From the NCBI GenBank assembly GCA_938091745.1, contig CALLJK010000009.1, positions 1-64,000 on the forward strand: a stretch of DNA of 64,000 nucleotides. The letters run 5' to 3'. The first letter of the stretch is position 1. Each line of letters opens with the position of its first letter. The translations under genes and the position numbers were made by a program. Of the stretch, positions 8,822-16,736 are shown in pieces. Source of the stretch: Candidatus Bipolaricaulota bacterium. GTDB taxonomy: Bacteria > Bipolaricaulota > Bipolaricaulia > RBG-16-55-9 > DRXL01. The notes under the pieces are model-generated. The model saw only the letters and a list, made by a program, of their open reading frames with translations, searched no databases and was not told the DNA's origin.

Positions 8822-10816
8822 TTACCAATGAGGTTGACAAGTCACTTGTTGAAATCCTCCAGCGATCGGGTTGTAAGTGTAACAGATATTGTTCTGGAGG
8901 TCGCGTACGACAGCGAAAGACAAATAGGGTTGACCAGCCGCTATCGCAGCGTCGAACGCGTCTTGCAAAGTATAGAAAAATGATGCGCCTTTGTTATAGG
9001 GTGGACTTGGGAAATCAGGTACTGTCAAGCGTGCGACCAGGTTTAGTGCAGGATAAGCGAAGCTCGCCGTCGGCCCTGTGGCATCAAGCCCGGGCACCGT
9101 CCCCAAGCCGTATCGCACGATCGGCGCGACAGCCTGTCCGGAGAACGTAATCCCGCTGCTGAGCGCCAGATTGACCGTCGTGCCCGCGAAATCCTCAACA
9201 TAGAGGCCCATCGGCGTGTTGGTCACCGTGCTGGTTCCAGCAAACGTAGCGGACGTTGTCCCCGACGAAGCGTAGACAGCGATCCCCGCCCAGCCAGTGC
9301 TCACGCCCGTATCGTGGACGTTCGCCGTGTCGATGGTCACGCCCGTGCTGTTTGTGAAAGAGATCCCGTTTCTGGAGACGTCCTGCACCTCGACGTTCTT
9401 GATCAGCGCTGTCGTCACTGCGATCAGATCGACGCCGCCGAGGGGTTGCCCACCCGGCTGCACCAGTCTGCCTGCACCGACAAGCTTGGCGTTCTGAATC
9501 GTGAAATTGCTCACACCAGAAACGTGGATCATGAAGTTGCGCGAGTTCCCCGCATTGAGCGTGAATTGCTCCAATGTGACGTTGCTTCCCCCGCCAGATA
9601 TGTCGATGCCATAGCCGGTCGTCGTCGGATTGATCGTCACGAGCGCAATCCCCGCCCCGGTGATCGTGAGCGCCTTCGTGATGATGAGACTTTCGTTATA
9701 CGTTCCTGGGCAGACGAAGATCTTCTGGCCAGCAGATGCGGCCGCAATCGCTGCGCTGATCGTGGTGTAATTTGCACTGATCGTGGTATCAGCAGTCGCG
9801 GTATTGTCCCCCGGCGCAGGGTCTGGCTCCGTCGCACTCACGCTCGCTGTGTCGGTTACTGCACCCGTGTACGCACAACTCCCAGCGTCGTCGTCTACAA
9901 TCAGATCAATCCCCGTCGCCTTCGCCTGAACGACAATAGTTACTGTCGCGTTGGCTCCGTTATTGATCGTCCCCAAATTGCACGTGACCGTCGTCGTCCC
10001 GCTGCATGTGCCCTGGCTGGGCGTGGCCGAGACGAACACTACATTTGCGGGTAATGTGTCCGTGAGCGTGACATTCGTCGCTGGATCTGGCCCGTTGTTC
10101 GTCACCGTCAATATGTAGGTCACGTTGTTCCCATATGTCACGGGATCAGGAGAGTCTCCCTTGGTGAGCGACAGATCTGCTGTGAGCAACGTGAACGTTG
10201 CCGTACAGGTCTTGTCCGCGTCCATTGTCACCTGCCCATCGCTGCAATCAGGGTCTCCGCTCCAGCCATCAAACTTCGAGCCGGCGTCTGGGTCCGCCGT
10301 CAGCGTCACAATCGTCCCGTCGTTAAACCCTGCTACACACGTTGTCCCGCAGTTGATGCCTGCTGGGCTGCTCGTTACTGTTCCGCTGCCTGTCCCAGTC
10401 TTCGTCACTGTCAGTATTCGGGCATTGATCGTTGTGGTTGCCTGGAGCATAGCGCTTCTGCCTGAAGCTGTCACCAGCTTCACTGTGAACGTGCACGCTC
10501 CAGGGGTCGCCCCTGTCGAATCATACGTTACCTGGACTGTGGTGGCATTTGTTGGCCCGATGGTGATGGGATTAGCTGGTCCGTTGTTAGGGGTTGTGGT
10601 GCTGGTGAACGTTCCGCCGCAATTGGTGCTAAATATCCAGGTGAACAAGCCCTGGCTGCTGCCGGGGCCGCCGCTGGCGGTGAGCACCACGGTCGCGGGG
10701 ATGATGATCGACGCGGGCAGGCCCGTCAGAGCAGTGATGAACGGTGCGGTCGTCGTGCAGCCGAAGGCGCCCACCAGTGCCAGCAGGCTTAGCACGAAAA
10801 GACCTCTTCGAAACAT
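8822..10816 (-). CDS. Large adhesin-like lipoprotein with DUF11 and beta-helix
   Basis: This 664-residue protein has a lipoprotein signal (MFRRGLFVLSLLALVGAFGC, lipidated Cys20). Next come an Ig-like region (about 35-130), a bacterial InlB-B-like repeat (about 133-210: GSGTVTSSPAG, GWSGDPDC), a DUF11 domain (about 212-300: ADLSLTKGDSPDPV, VTNNGPDPATNVTL), then a right-handed parallel beta-helix (about 345-560: PGTYNESLIITKALTITGAG) with a cysteine-containing C-terminus. It is rich in Thr, Asn and Gly, as surface proteins are. It is probably anchored in an outer leaflet for adhesion or surface coating; no enzyme motif is visible. AAGGAGG precedes the start. A Crp-family regulator lies upstream on the same strand. 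Confidence 0.8.
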   Translation of the reverse strand: MFRRGLFVLSLLALVGAFGCTTTAPFITALTGLPASIIIPATVVLTASGGPGSSQGLFTWIFSTNCGGTFTSTTTPNNGPANPITIGPTNATTVQVTYDSTGATPGACTFTVKLVTASGRSAMLQATTTINARILTVTKTGTGSGTVTSSPAGINCGTTCVAGFNDGTIVTLTADPDAGSKFDGWSGDPDCSDGQVTMDADKTCTATFTLLTADLSLTKGDSPDPVTYGNNVTYILTVTNNGPDPATNVTLTDTLPANVVFVSATPSQGTCSGTTTVTCNLGTINNGANATVTIVVQAKATGIDLIVDDDAGSCAYTGAVTDTASVSATEPDPAPGDNTATADTTISANYTTISAAIAAASAGQKIFVCPGTYNESLIITKALTITGAGIALVTINPTTTGYGIDISGGGSNVTLEQFTLNAGNSRNFMIHVSGVSNFTIQNAKLVGAGRLVQPGGQPLGGVDLIAVTTALIKNVEVQDVSRNGISFTNSTGVTIDTANVHDTGVSTGWAGIAVYASSGTTSATFAGTSTVTNTPMGLYVEDFAGTTVNLALSSGITFSGQAVAPIVRYGLGTVPGLDATGPTASFAYPALNLVARLTVPDFPSPPYNKGASFFYTLQDAFDAAIAAGQPYLSFAVVRDLQNNICYTYNPIAGGFQQVTCQPHW

Positions 10817-10973
10817 CCTTCAGAACCTCCTTTTCGGGGATTTTTGCTTTTCAGTTTTTGAATACCGCCGCGAGCAAGCGAAATTATCACCCCCCCCTGA
10901 TCAATACTCTTTTACTCTCCACTTCACTCTCGTGGATGTCTTTTAATTATAAGGCTTTTGTGTCGAGTCGTCT

Positions 10974-11008
10974 TTGCTCTAGAGCAATGAGCGAAAGAGC
11001 AATATTGC
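10974..11008. promoter_or_regulatory. Tandem palindromes upstream of the lipoprotein gene
   Basis: TTGCTCTAGAGCAA (10974-10987) is a perfect 14-bp palindrome. AGAGCAA recurs at 10996-11002 and GCAATATTGC (10999-11008) is a second palindrome. The 223-nt gap between the Crp-family gene and the lipoprotein gene otherwise holds only AT-rich sequence with a possible minus-strand TATAAT near 10945. A candidate operator; the binding protein is unknown. Confidence 0.4.
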
Positions 11009-11039
11009 AACCTATGTTTGTATTTTTTCGTATATAAAA

Positions 11040-11744
11040 CTATAACCGCGTAGCTCCCACACTTGCTAATCTCGCGGGCCAGACAATGAGCGCGTGCCGA
11101 TGCCGCTCCACCATCCCGCGCTGCTCCCATGACTTTAAAATGCGATTGACTGTGTAGAGCGAGAGCCCCGTAGACGTTGCTAGCTCGTGCTGCGTGACAG
11201 GCAAGAGAGCACGATCCCCCTCGCATAAGCCCTCAGCTAAACGCCGCACAGCCCAAAAGAGCCGTTCCTCCGCAGACCCGCAGGTGAACCAATTCAGCGT
11301 CTCTATAAGGTCCACAAGCATCTGCTGCAGCACTGCTAAAGAATTGAAAGCAACTGAGGGAAACGCCTGCAGCAAGCGCATCGCGTCGTGCATATGCCAA
11401 CGCAGCGCGCGCACCTCAGTAGCCGCCTGCGCGGACACACAATATTGCGAGACCACACCGAAATAGGCGATGCGGAACGCAATCCCAGGCTTGATGAACC
11501 TCACAATGATTGGCCTGCCGCTGGGATGATGATGGATAATCTTGACGAGGCCGTTGACCAAAAGATAGCTATAATTGGCAGGCTCCCCTTGATGGTAGAG
11601 GAACTCTCCAGCGTGGACTTCGAGGAGCCGGGCTGGTTCGGCTATTATACGTAGCTGGTCATCATTCAATCCTCGATAATACGGGCTTTGGAGTTTTTTG
11701 AGCAGTGTGACACGTTCATCGACGGACGTAGGAACACTCCCCAT
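11040..11744 (-). CDS. Crp/FNR-family transcription regulator
   Basis: A 234-residue regulator. The N-terminal cyclic-nucleotide-binding-type barrel (about 20-130) includes AGEFLYHQGEPANYSYLLVN and a His-rich strand (KIIHHHPSGR). The C-terminal winged helix (about 165-230) includes TQHELATSTGLSLYTVNRIL. No CxxC cluster typical of FNR iron-sulphur sensors is visible, so the ligand is unknown. I chose the ATG at 11744, with a weak AGAGAG before it, because the barrel starts there. It is monocistronic with its own promoter; the downstream lipoprotein gene and the palindromes before it are plausible targets. Confidence 0.85.
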   Translation of the reverse strand: MGSVPTSVDERVTLLKKLQSPYYRGLNDDQLRIIAEPARLLEVHAGEFLYHQGEPANYSYLLVNGLVKIIHHHPSGRPIIVRFIKPGIAFRIAYFGVVSQYCVSAQAATEVRALRWHMHDAMRLLQAFPSVAFNSLAVLQQMLVDLIETLNWFTCGSAEERLFWAVRRLAEGLCEGDRALLPVTQHELATSTGLSLYTVNRILKSWEQRGMVERHRHALIVWPARLASVGATRL

Positions 11745-11785
11745 GATGCTCTCTTTGTATTTTCTCGCCCAAGCTGTGTAAAAAA

Positions 11786-11815
11786 ATAATATTATATTTG
11801 TTCTGCTCTTGTCAA
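11786..11815 (-). promoter_or_regulatory. Promoter of the Crp-family regulator
   Basis: Minus-strand TTGACA (11810-11815), 18 nt, TATTAT (11786-11791), inside an AT-rich stretch. Confidence 0.6.
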
Positions 11816-11858
11816 CCCCCATAGAGAACTGTGCACTATGTATGCGGGACAGCGGGGC

Positions 11859-11887
11859 TGGACAAGAGAAGAGTCTTTCAGTACAGT
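11859..11887 (+). promoter_or_regulatory. Promoter of the DUF2227 gene, leaderless type
   Basis: TGGACA (11859-11864), 17 nt, TACAGT (11882-11887), with 9 nt to the ATG at 11897 and no Shine-Dalgarno. Confidence 0.55.
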
Positions 11888-11896
11888 GCGCTTGTT

Positions 11897-12370
11897 ATGC
11901 CATCGGGGAAGACGCATCTGCGCATCGAGCTGCTCTTGCTGCCCGTTTGGGTTGCGCTCTTTTATCTCTTTGTAGACACTTCATGGCAAGCTGGAGCTCT
12001 CTTCGCTGGGGCGTATCTCTTCTCAAGTCTTCTGCTTAGCCCTGATCTCGATTTGCGATATAATCGCAGCCGGCGCCGCTGGGGGCTTTTGGGTTTCATC
12101 TGGATTCCCTACACGAAAGTCTTCAAGCATCGTGGGGTCAGCCATAGTCTGCTCTTCGGGACTTTAACCCGTTTGGGATATCTAGGGCTGCTCGCCCTGA
12201 TCATCGCTTTCGTGCTGAGCTATTTTAATATCTGGGCAATCCCCAGCGACGCGTTGTCAGCACCCCCCATTGACTTGAAGTTCTTGGGTATTCTCATCGC
12301 AGGCTTGTGGTTGCCCAATGTCATTCATACGGTCACGGATCACGTGCACAGCGCCCTGCTACGCCATTGA
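11897..12370 (+). CDS. DUF2227 family metal-binding membrane protein
   Basis: This 157-residue protein begins MPSGKTHLRIEL and carries the conserved block LLLSPDLDLRYN...RRWG, then FIWIPYTKVFKHRGVSHSLL and an HxxxxH ending (PNVIHTVTDHVHS). The histidine and aspartate pattern with three or four hydrophobic helices matches DUF2227, a family noted mostly in cyanobacteria and annotated as putative metal-binding. Its biochemical role is not established. I chose the ATG at 11897 because the family starts there and a promoter lies just before it. Confidence 0.75.
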   Translation: MPSGKTHLRIELLLLPVWVALFYLFVDTSWQAGALFAGAYLFSSLLLSPDLDLRYNRSRRRWGLLGFIWIPYTKVFKHRGVSHSLLFGTLTRLGYLGLLALIIAFVLSYFNIWAIPSDALSAPPIDLKFLGILIAGLWLPNVIHTVTDHVHSALLRH

Positions 12371-12376
12371 GCGCGT

Positions 12377-12406
12377 TTGACAACTGCTTGTCCGTTGTGG
12401 CAAAAT
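12377..12406 (+). promoter_or_regulatory. Promoter of the MTH865-like gene
   Basis: TTGACA (12377-12382), 18 nt, CAAAAT (12401-12406); AAGGAGG then precedes the ATG at 12429. Confidence 0.55.
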
Positions 12407-12428
12407 ACAGTGAACAAGGAGGTAGACT

Positions 12429-12683
12429 ATGGGTGCGCGCGAAGAGCTAGAAGCCCAACTCAAGAGCATTTTCGGGAAGGCCAAGTACCCCGTCAAGAGC
12501 GTCTTTGATCTCCTGCCGGTGCTGCCCCAGGGGCCAATGACCAAGTTCACCGCTGGGGATAAGTCTTGGACGGCGATGGAGCTGTCGCAGAAGCTCGGCA
12601 GCCAAGCACGGTTCCCGTACAACGACGTCGATTCTCTCGTGAAAGACTTGCTCGACGGCCTCGCTGCTCGAGGAGAGCTGTAG
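12429..12683 (+). CDS. MTH865-like small protein
   Basis: An 84-residue EF-hand-shaped helical protein resembling the MTH865-like family (Pfam PF07747). It shows REELEAQLKSIFGKAKYPVKS, the loop VLPQGPMTKFTAGDKSWTA, and a closing FPYNDVDSLVKDLLDGL helix. The family is best known from methanogens and has no assigned function. A strong AAGGAGG site precedes the start. It lies 15 nt upstream of the thiolase gene, so the two are probably one transcript. Confidence 0.65.
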   Translation: MGAREELEAQLKSIFGKAKYPVKSVFDLLPVLPQGPMTKFTAGDKSWTAMELSQKLGSQARFPYNDVDSLVKDLLDGLAARGEL

Positions 12684-12698
12684 GGCTTCAGAGCGCTT

Positions 12699-13859
12699 AT
12701 GACGAGCGGAGCCGAGCGCGAGCCGGTCATCGTCGCTGCAGTTCGGACCCCTATTGGCAAGCGCGACGGATTCTTTAAAGATACTCGTGCTGATGAGATC
12801 GGGGTCATCGCCGTCAAAGGGCTGTTAGAGCGCACGGGCATTAACCCTGCCGAGATCGAGGATGTCGTCTTCGGGTGCGTCACGGCGCGCGGCGAGCAGG
12901 GGTTCAACGTCGCGCGCATTATCGCGCTCGAGGCTGATCTGCCCATCGAGTCTGCCGGGGTGACTGTGAATCGTCTGTGCGGCTCCTCCCAACAGGCGAT
13001 TCACTTTGCTGCCCAAGAGATTCTCGCTGGGGTGTGCGATTGCGCTATCGCTGGCGGGGTCGAGAGCATGACCCGCGAGCCCATGGGCTCTGACTTAGAT
13101 AAGCCCCTCAACCCTAAGCTCTTAGCGAAATACGAGATCGTCCCCCAAGGCGAATCCGCAGAGCGCATCGCTGACCAATGGAACATCTCCCGTGAAGAAC
13201 TCGATGAGTTCTCGCTGCAGAGCCATCTTAAAGCTGCGCACGCCCAAGACGCTGGGTACTTCGACAGTCAGATCATCCCAGTAACTATCAATAATATAAC
13301 GCTGAAGCGCGACGAAGGCGTGCGGCGCTACGCTTCCCCCGAAGAAGGGCGAGAGAAGCTTGCCAAGCTTGCCCCGGCCTTCCGCCCCACTAACGGGAAG
13401 ATCACGGCAGGGAACTCGTCCCAGATCAGCGATGGCGCAGCCGCACTCTTAATTATGACCCGAGAGAAAGCTAAAGCCCTGGGCTACAAGCCCATGGCAC
13501 GCTTTCGCTCCTGGGCTGTCGCTGGGGTCGATCCGACAATTATGTTGACTGGCCCGATCCCGGCAACGAAAAAAGTCTTGCAGAAAGCAGGGCTCTCGGT
13601 CAGAGACATAGATCTCTTCGAGTGCAACGAAGCATTTGCCTCGGTGCCTATCGCGTGGGGCAGGGAACTCGACGTCCCCTGGGAGAGGGTCAACGTCAAC
13701 GGTGGGGCCATCGCGCTAGGGCATCCCTTAGGAGCCACTGGCGCGGTTCTCTTCACGAAGATTCTTTATGAGCTAGAGCGACGCGATGCCCAGTTCGGCC
13801 TAGTCACAATGTGCATCGGCTTTGGCCAGGGCATCGCCACCGTGCTCGAGCGCCTATAG
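12699..13859 (+). CDS. Acetyl-CoA acetyltransferase (thiolase II)
   Basis: Condenses two acetyl-CoA, or cleaves acetoacetyl-CoA. The 386 residues match thiolase length and include the nucleophile in VNRLCGSSQQ (Cys94), GNSSQISDGAAAL, the GGAIALGHPLGATGA histidine loop and the second catalytic cysteine in MCIGFGQG. The fold is biosynthetic or degradative thiolase rather than SCP2 type. It follows the MTH865-like gene, and its end overlaps the OsmC gene by 6 nt on the opposite strand. No other beta-oxidation genes are adjacent, so the pathway direction is undecided. Confidence 0.92.
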   Translation: MTSGAEREPVIVAAVRTPIGKRDGFFKDTRADEIGVIAVKGLLERTGINPAEIEDVVFGCVTARGEQGFNVARIIALEADLPIESAGVTVNRLCGSSQQAIHFAAQEILAGVCDCAIAGGVESMTREPMGSDLDKPLNPKLLAKYEIVPQGESAERIADQWNISREELDEFSLQSHLKAAHAQDAGYFDSQIIPVTINNITLKRDEGVRRYASPEEGREKLAKLAPAFRPTNGKITAGNSSQISDGAAALLIMTREKAKALGYKPMARFRSWAVAGVDPTIMLTGPIPATKKVLQKAGLSVRDIDLFECNEAFASVPIAWGRELDVPWERVNVNGGAIALGHPLGATGAVLFTKILYELERRDAQFGLVTMCIGFGQGIATVLERL

Positions 13860-14309
13860 CGCACTCACCGTCGGGGTGATCTCGTATCTGACGGTGCCAC
13901 GCACAGCACGAGAGATGAGACACCGTTGATGCGCCAGCTGCACCGCGCGAGCGATCGCGAGATCGTGAGCCTTGGGGTCGCCCTCTATCTCTAAGTGGGG
14001 CTTGAGGACGATCTCCGTGAAATGGAACCCCTCTTCTTCGTGGGAGGAGACGCGCCCCTCCGCCTCACACTCGATCTTCTTGATGGGCAGACGCATCTTC
14101 TCAGCGACGTACGCTAATGTAATGAGATAACATGAGCACGCTGCGGAGAGAAAGAGCTCTTCTGGGTTTGTTGGCCCACCAATCCCTCCGAACTCCTCAG
14201 CGACGGAGAAGGGCGTCCGTATGGTATGCTCTTCGTTGACGAGTTCGCCCTGGCCGTGCATCCCTCCGTGCCACCGCCCGAAGACCCGAAAGACATACTT
14301 GGTGTGCAT
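13854..14309 (-). CDS. OsmC/Ohr family peroxide-reducing protein
   Basis: This 151-residue protein has the OsmC fold: GGPTNPEELFLSAACSCYL holds the first redox cysteine region and AHQRCLISRAV the second, 50-60 residues later, as in thiol-dependent hydroperoxidases. The N-terminal strand (YVFRVFGRWHGG) and a dimer core are present. I chose the ATG at 14309, where the fold begins; in-frame ATGs at 14327 and 14372 are possible and none has a strong ribosome site. Likely role: detoxifying organic hydroperoxides. It overlaps the thiolase gene tail to tail. Confidence 0.85.
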   Translation of the reverse strand: MHTKYVFRVFGRWHGGMHGQGELVNEEHTIRTPFSVAEEFGGIGGPTNPEELFLSAACSCYLITLAYVAEKMRLPIKKIECEAEGRVSSHEEEGFHFTEIVLKPHLEIEGDPKAHDLAIARAVQLAHQRCLISRAVRGTVRYEITPTVSAL

Positions 14310-14396
14310 GGGTACCAACCCCTTCATCTGAGAGTGATTTTTCAGAATACCAAAAAGTCTCGGATCTGCCAACTCGCCCGCGCGCTCACGAGTGAC

Positions 14397-14402
14397 TATA
14401 CT
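14397..14402 (+). promoter_or_regulatory. -10 element of the DinG-like gene, leaderless type
   Basis: TATACT, 8 nt before the ATG at 14411; no clear -35 and no Shine-Dalgarno. Confidence 0.45.
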
Positions 14403-14410
14403 TAAAAGCT

Positions 14411-16300
14411 ATGACGAGCATCGAATTCTTATATGCACTCAAAGACTATCTGCCGGGGTTTGAGGCCCGCCCCTCCCAGCAGGCGATGCTCAGGGCGTGC
14501 GAGCGCGTCATGGGCACTGGGGGCATCTTGCTCGTCGAGGCTCCCACTGGCGTGGGCAAGACGTTCGCCTATGCGATCCCAGCTATTCTCTCAGGGAAGA
14601 GAACGATCATCTCGACGAACAAGAAAAATTTACAAGATCAGCTCATCCAGAAAGACTTGCCCTTGCTGGCACAGGTGAAGAGCTTTCGCTTCGCGGTCGC
14701 CAAAGGGTTCTCAAACTATCTCTGTCTCCTAGCGTTACACGGGTTTCAGCCGAAGACCCTTACAGAAGCCCAAGAGCATGCGCGACTGCTGCGCTGGGCT
14801 GACGAGACTGAAGACGGGGACGTAGATTCGCTCGCGCCGCCCAGCCCCATCTGGGATGAGATCTGCGCCGACTCTGCAGGATGTCTGAGACAAGATTGCC
14901 CCCACTACGATCAGTGCTTTTATTTTCGTGCTCGCGAGCGATGGTTCGGCGCAGATCTCTTAGTTGTCAACCATGCGCTCTTGGCAGCTGACGCCGCCCT
15001 ATGGGTCGAAACCGGGCGCGGCGTGCTGCCCGACGCTGATGTGCTCATCATCGACGAGGCACACACAGTAGAAAGCGCATTTTCAGATGCGTCCACGCAG
15101 TGGGTCAGCAGATATACTCTAGAGAATCTCATGCGAGAGGTCCTCGCCCTTGACCGCCGCTTAGCTGTGAAAGCTCAGCCAGCGCTCTCGCGCTTGCAGA
15201 CGCTCGCCCCAGCGTTCTTTGAGCAGCTGCGCATGCGCTATCCCTCAGAGCGCCGTCGCGTTACCGCTGAAGAGTTCGCGCTCCGCGCCGACGCTGAACT
15301 CTTGCTCCACGCGCTCGTCCAGCTCCATACAGCGATAGAAGACTTTTTGGCACAAGAAGCGCCGACACTCTTTGCGCAGAGCGACCAACGGATGCATTTG
15401 TTTCGGATTCGCAAGAGTGCGGCGCGGGTCGCCGAAGTCGGTACTACGCTGCTACGCTTTCTCGAGCCTGCTTCTACGGGCTCTCCTCTCGTGCGCTGGA
15501 CGGAATCTTCTGAAAATCGTGCGGCGCTCTGCGTCGCCCCGCTCTACCCTAAAACAGAGCTTCAAGACGGTCTACTCACACGCTTTCAGTCTATTATTTT
15601 GACGTCAGCGACGCTGTCGGTCGCGGGGGACTTCAGCTATATGCAAAATCAATTGGGCGTCGAAGGCGAGACCCTGGCGCTGGAGTCGTCATTTGATTAT
15701 GCGCGACAAGTCCGGCTTTATATTCACAGACTGCATCCTCCGGATCGAGGCAGTCTCTCAGAGCATTACTTGGACGAGCTCGCGCGACGCATCGCTCGGG
15801 TTATTGAGGGCACTGGTGGTGGGGTGCTCGTGCTCTTCACCAACGCGCGGGTCTTAGACGAGACTGTCCAGAGACTGCGTGAACGTATCACCCTCCCAAT
15901 GCTCTGCCAAGGGGAAGGATCCCGCCCTCAGCTCTTGGCTAAATTTCGGGCCGACGGCAATGCTATCTTATTGGGCTTAGATTCTTTCTGGGAGGGGATC
16001 GACGTGCCTGGGCCGGCGCTGCGCGCCGTGATTATTACAAAGATCCCGTTTGAAGTCCCCGATGATCCCATTCACGAAGCGCGCGTGGAGCGTCTCCGCG
16101 AAGAGGGCCGCGACCCGTTCAACGAATATATTCTCCCTAGGGCTGCGCTTAAGCTCAAGCAGGGCTTTGGGCGGCTCATTCGCACGGCGACCGACACTGG
16201 GGAAGTCCATATCTTAGACGGGCGGGTACTGACGCGCTCCTACGGCACGAGATTACTCCAAGCGCTGCCCCAGGGGATCGAGATTCGGGTTATAGATTGA
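14411..16300 (+). CDS. DinG/XPD-type iron-sulphur DNA helicase
   Basis: A 629-residue superfamily 2 helicase. It shows Walker A APTGVGKT (about 44-51), the iron-sulphur insertion with Cys105, Cys152, Cys158, Cys163 and Cys169, the VVNHALL segment, Walker B IIDEAH (213-218), and helicase C-terminal motifs near the end (GLDSFWEGIDVPG and KQGFGRLIR). Such enzymes unwind DNA 5' to 3' during repair and at stalled forks. It has no N-terminal exonuclease domain, unlike Bacillus DinG. Its end overlaps the DUF393 gene by 11 nt on the opposite strand. Confidence 0.9.
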   Translation: MTSIEFLYALKDYLPGFEARPSQQAMLRACERVMGTGGILLVEAPTGVGKTFAYAIPAILSGKRTIISTNKKNLQDQLIQKDLPLLAQVKSFRFAVAKGFSNYLCLLALHGFQPKTLTEAQEHARLLRWADETEDGDVDSLAPPSPIWDEICADSAGCLRQDCPHYDQCFYFRARERWFGADLLVVNHALLAADAALWVETGRGVLPDADVLIIDEAHTVESAFSDASTQWVSRYTLENLMREVLALDRRLAVKAQPALSRLQTLAPAFFEQLRMRYPSERRRVTAEEFALRADAELLLHALVQLHTAIEDFLAQEAPTLFAQSDQRMHLFRIRKSAARVAEVGTTLLRFLEPASTGSPLVRWTESSENRAALCVAPLYPKTELQDGLLTRFQSIILTSATLSVAGDFSYMQNQLGVEGETLALESSFDYARQVRLYIHRLHPPDRGSLSEHYLDELARRIARVIEGTGGGVLVLFTNARVLDETVQRLRERITLPMLCQGEGSRPQLLAKFRADGNAILLGLDSFWEGIDVPGPALRAVIITKIPFEVPDDPIHEARVERLREEGRDPFNEYILPRAALKLKQGFGRLIRTATDTGEVHILDGRVLTRSYGTRLLQALPQGIEIRVID

Positions 16301-16715
16301 GCAAGAGCTGCTGGAGCTCCAGCTTGACAGAGGCTTGCAAAGGAACAGCTTGGTAGGCTTGGTGCTGGTTCTGGATGCACTCCGGCCCGCAGACTCTCTT
16401 CTGGCGGCGCGTCAGGAGCGAGACTCCTGAGACAGTAACTGGGTAAAGCCACAATGCGAGGCGTGCCCCCGGCACTCGCAGCTCGCGCATGATGCGCTGC
16501 GCGGCTTCTGCTCCCCAGCTCACAGATTCTTCCTCAAAGAGAAACATAGCGAATCCAAAGCTTTCACCAAACTGGGCACGGAGCAATCTCTGGGCGTCTT
16601 CGCTCTCAAAGGGCAACAACACGAATCGTTTGCGCACGTCGAGCGCGCGCACCAGTCGCGCAAAGCCACGACAGTACGCACATGCGCCGTCGTAGATCAA
16701 CAGTTTCGTTGCCAC
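16290..16715 (-). CDS. DUF393 thiol-disulphide oxidoreductase-like protein
   Basis: This 141-residue protein starts LLIYDGACAYCRGFARLV, the CxxC signature of DUF393 (DCC family), predicted thioredoxin-like oxidoreductases. The rest (FGFAMFLFEEES, EAAQRIMREL, a hydrophobic LALWLYPVTVSGV stretch) fits the family. A GTG start at 16715 lies 6 nt after an extended -10, suggesting a leaderless message. The substrate is unknown. A second cysteine pair near residues 108-112 is extra to the CxxC motif. Confidence 0.75.
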   Translation of the reverse strand: MATKLLIYDGACAYCRGFARLVRALDVRKRFVLLPFESEDAQRLLRAQFGESFGFAMFLFEEESVSWGAEAAQRIMRELRVPGARLALWLYPVTVSGVSLLTRRQKRVCGPECIQNQHQAYQAVPLQASVKLELQQLLLNL

Positions 16716-16721
16716 GCCCTC

Positions 16722-16730
16722 ATTGTAACA
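16722..16730 (-). promoter_or_regulatory. Extended -10 promoter of the DUF393 gene
   Basis: TGTTACAAT on the minus strand, an extended -10, ends 6 nt before the GTG at 16715. It lies in the short gap after the glnA stop. Confidence 0.45.
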
Positions 16731-16736
16731 TACGCT

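Noticed and set aside
10125-10946. 273-codon open frame opposite the adhesin-like lipoprotein
   Set aside because: Composition mirrors the Thr/Asn-rich repeats on the other strand; no start signals.
12359-12946. 195-codon open frame opposite the MTH865-like and thiolase genes
   Set aside because: Lies across two well-supported genes, no homology pattern, no ribosome site.
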